DNA from: an uncultured Eubacteriales bacterium
GTDB lineage: Bacteria > Bacillota > Clostridia > Peptostreptococcales > Anaerovoracaceae
DNA length: 15,537 nt
NCBI GenBank assembly: GCA_900542245.1
Contig: UQMQ01000051.1
Coordinates: forward strand, 1-15,537
Direction of reading: 5' to 3'
The notes under the pieces were generated by a model. The model saw nothing but the letters and a program-made list of their open reading frames with translations, was not told where the DNA came from and searched no databases. The translations under genes were made by a program, and so were the position numbers. Shown one piece after another: positions 13,962 to 15,537 of this stretch (positions within the stretch are counted from its first letter, which is position 1; each line of letters opens with the position of its first letter).

Positions 13962-14696
13962 ATGCACAACACGATGAAATATAAAACCTATATCGGCTCA
14001 GTAGAGTTTGACGAGGAAAAAGAGATGTTTTTTGGCAGCGTTCTGGGGATACGGACCCCAATCAACTATCAGGGGCAGGACGCAGGCGCGCTAGTAAGAG
14101 ATTTCCATAGGGTGGTGGACGATTATTTTGCTGCATGCGCAGCGGCGGGAACAGAACCGGAACGGGCCTATAAAGGCACATTCAATGTCAGAGTTTCGGA
14201 GGATCTGCACCGGGAGGCGGTCCTATACGGTCTGCGCCATGATATGAGCCTGAACAGCGTGGTGGAGCAGGCCCTGCAGCACATGGTAGAGGAACAGCTG
14301 CATCAGAGCGCACTGTTTGCACAGGAGAACGGGGAAAGGTCAATGCCGCATGACGAGCAGCGGAACCAGCATGGGACGCATGGCGATCCAAGAGAAGCCG
14401 CGACAGAACCGGCAGATCAGAGCTTTAGCCTGACCGACAAGGCGATCTCGGCGCTGCTGAATATGGGACAGGTAGAAGAAGAGCCGAAACAGCCGCAGGA
14501 GGATTTTACCGAAGAAGAAAGGCAGCTGATGGCGCTGATCAACGAGCAGCGCAGTATCTCGCAGAAGGAACTTGCCGCCCGGCTTGGCTGGACGCTTGCC
14601 CGCGTCAAATACTATACCCAGCGCCTCAAAGAACGCGGCATCCTCGAGCGGCAAGGCAGCAATCAAAAGGGGCTGTGGAAGGTTTCGGAAGAATGA
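13962..14696 (+). CDS. HicB-like antitoxin/regulator fused to a C-terminal winged helix
   Basis: The 244-residue protein has three parts. Residues about 7-66 (YKTYIGSVEFDEEKEMFFGS onward) match the HicB partial RNase H-like fold. Residues 72-109 (GTFNVRVSEDLHREAVLYG and NSVVEQALQHMV) form the ribbon-helix-helix DNA-binding part typical of HicB. After a hydrophilic linker (about 115-180), residues 182-242 read as a winged helix (QKELAARLGWTLARVKYYTQ, then RLKERGILER), like transcription-factor or RecG-C-terminal wHTH domains. HicB normally neutralises the HicA mRNA-cutting toxin, but no hicA is present on either side. AGGAGG sits 7 nt before ATG 13962. It may be a stand-alone regulator. Confidence 0.8.
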   Translation: MHNTMKYKTYIGSVEFDEEKEMFFGSVLGIRTPINYQGQDAGALVRDFHRVVDDYFAACAAAGTEPERAYKGTFNVRVSEDLHREAVLYGLRHDMSLNSVVEQALQHMVEEQLHQSALFAQENGERSMPHDEQRNQHGTHGDPREAATEPADQSFSLTDKAISALLNMGQVEEEPKQPQEDFTEEERQLMALINEQRSISQKELAARLGWTLARVKYYTQRLKERGILERQGSNQKGLWKVSEE

Positions 14697-14722
14697 AGCA
14701 TTCCCAAATCGAGCTCAAGCTT

Positions 14723-14985
14723 ATGAAAAACAAAAAGAATATCAATCATATGGAATATGTGCTGGCTGGTGATTACTACATCCCGGAGCTGAAGCTTCCC
14801 CATGAGAAACGCTCATCGGAAAATACGGACGGATGCACCGAGAGTATCTGAAAGAGCATAGCCCTATGAGATTCCATGACTTGGTTCTGGAGGGGCAGCT
14901 CTGGACATATCTTGCCAGACTTCATTTTCGATGGAGTCCGAACTTTTATATCCAGAAGCAGTGTTTCCTTTATCGGCAAAAATAG
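14723..14985 (+). pseudogene. tnpV: frameshifted, truncated TnpV transposon protein gene
   Basis: TnpV is a small protein carried by clostridial mobile elements. From ATG 14723 (or the internal ATG 14750) the frame gives MEYVLAGDYYIPELKLPHEK, the TnpV N-terminus. At about 14810-14812 one base is missing, and the family sequence continues in another frame as LIGKYGRMHREYLKEHSPMR, then FHDLVLEGQLWTYLARLHF, to a TAG at 14983-14985. After LWTYLA the residues (FRWSPNFYIQKQCFLYRQK) no longer look like TnpV, so the 3' part is lost too. It is a dead relic of a mobile element. Confidence 0.75.
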
Positions 14986-15007
14986 AAGCGATCAATCTTA
15001 GAATATG

Positions 15008-15038
15008 TTGATATTTTGCCGATGGTATAGTATACTAT
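15008..15038 (+). promoter_or_regulatory. strong promoter with palindromic -10 region for the Fic gene
   Basis: TTGATA (15008-15013) and TATACT (15031-15036), each one base from consensus, are exactly 17 bp apart. The -10 element lies in the perfect 12-bp palindrome ATAGTATACTAT (15027-15038), a plausible operator site. The start codon is about 54 bp downstream of the -10. Confidence 0.6.
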
Positions 15039-15089
15039 GTAATAGATTAACGTAGTTTTGGGGATAGATTTTATGGCGGGGGATCATAG

Positions 15090-15537
15090 ATGCGATATCT
15101 TTCAGTTACTGACATAGCGAAAAAATGGGATGTATCCGAGCGCAGTGTTAGAAATTACTGCGCCCAGGGGCGTGTGAACGGGGCGTTTCTTACTGGCAAG
15201 ACATGGAACATTCCGGAAAACGCAGAAAAGCCGGAGCGTACCAACAAAAGAAAAGAAGAACCGATTACGCTGTTGGATATTCTGAAAGAGCAAAAGGCAA
15301 GTAAATATTCCGGTGGGATCTACCATAAAACGCAGATTGATTTGACATACAATTCCAACCATATGGAAGGAAGCCGCTTGACGCACGATCAAACTAGATA
15401 TATCTTTGAAACGAACACCATCAGCGCAGAAAAAGAAGTGCTGAATGTGGATGATGTGATTGAAACAGCAAATCACTTCCGTTGTATTGATATGATTATC
15501 GATCATGCAAAAGCAGCTCTGACGGAGAAGTTTATCA
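15090..15537 (+). CDS. Fic-family protein with N-terminal helix-turn-helix, 5' part
   Basis: The gene runs off the right edge; 149 residues are visible from ATG 15090, which follows GGGGGA at a suitable distance. Residues 1-43 (MRYLSVTDIAKKWDVSERSV, then the RNYCAQGRVNGAFLTGKTWNIP segment) are a MerR/excisionase-like DNA-binding domain. From about residue 60 the Fic N-terminal region follows, including LTYNSNHMEGSRLTHDQTRY (85-104) and the VDDVIETANHFRCID segment (120-134). SNHMEG (89-94) fits the (S/T)xxxE(G/N) inhibitory helix motif of class II Fic proteins, which AMPylate target proteins and are self-inhibited. The catalytic HPFxxGNGR motif would lie beyond the edge, so activity cannot be judged. 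Confidence 0.8.
   Translation, partial: MRYLSVTDIAKKWDVSERSVRNYCAQGRVNGAFLTGKTWNIPENAEKPERTNKRKEEPITLLDILKEQKASKYSGGIYHKTQIDLTYNSNHMEGSRLTHDQTRYIFETNTISAEKEVLNVDDVIETANHFRCIDMIIDHAKAALTEKFI

Noticed and set aside
15102..15506. Minus-strand open frame (134 codons) opposite the Fic gene
   Set aside because: It is the antisense shadow of a clear helix-turn-helix/Fic coding sequence.
1..15537. CRISPR array or rRNA genes
   Set aside because: No regularly spaced direct repeats and no rRNA-like sequence were seen anywhere in the window.

Overview
The window looks like chromosomal DNA of a spore-forming, low-to-mid G+C Firmicute, most likely a gut-type clostridium. The grounds are strong AGGAGG ribosome-binding sites, a ylbJ-ylbM (tmcAL) pair in the Bacillus/Clostridium order, a cysteine-rich small membrane protein beside the sporulation gene, and a TnpV relic of the kind found in clostridial transposons. 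I cannot name genus or species.

Layout. Bases 1-1711 (+) hold the 3' end of an unrecognised gene, a membrane-anchored probable propeller-like protein and a tiny membrane protein. Bases 1712-1912 hold no gene but two inverted repeats, the second lying between convergent operons. On the minus strand follow an RluA/RluD-type pseudouridine synthase with an unusual insertion, NAD kinase, and oligoendopeptidase F. A divergent, AT-rich intergenic region separates pepF from glutamate racemase (+), which is followed by an acidic protein of unknown function.

From about 7.5 kb the window becomes accessory in character. A DUF3990 (ADP-ribosyltransferase-like) gene overlaps a partner gene by 4 bp and looks like a toxin-antitoxin pair. 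A Cys-rich membrane protein follows, with its ribosome-binding site abutting a terminator-like hairpin. Next comes a run that may be co-transcribed: ylbJ, tmcAL, an M20 amidohydrolase, an ArsC/Spx-like protein, a minimal nucleotidyltransferase (MNT) with only the first codons of its usual HEPN partner left, and a DIP1984-family protein.

The right end holds a non-coding tract with a tRNA T-arm-like motif, a perfect 13-bp inverted repeat overlapping a promoter, an orphan HicB-like protein fused to a winged helix, a frameshifted and truncated TnpV transposon gene, and the 5' part of a Fic-family gene with an N-terminal DNA-binding domain.

The housekeeping parts (cofactor, cell wall, tRNA/rRNA modification, peptide turnover) are ordinary. 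The novelty lies in the toxin-antitoxin or defence-like genes and relics between 7.5 and 15.5 kb (DUF3990 pair, MNT with decayed HEPN, orphan HicB fusion, Fic), in a palindromic insertion inside ylbJ, and in hairpins that overlap expression signals.
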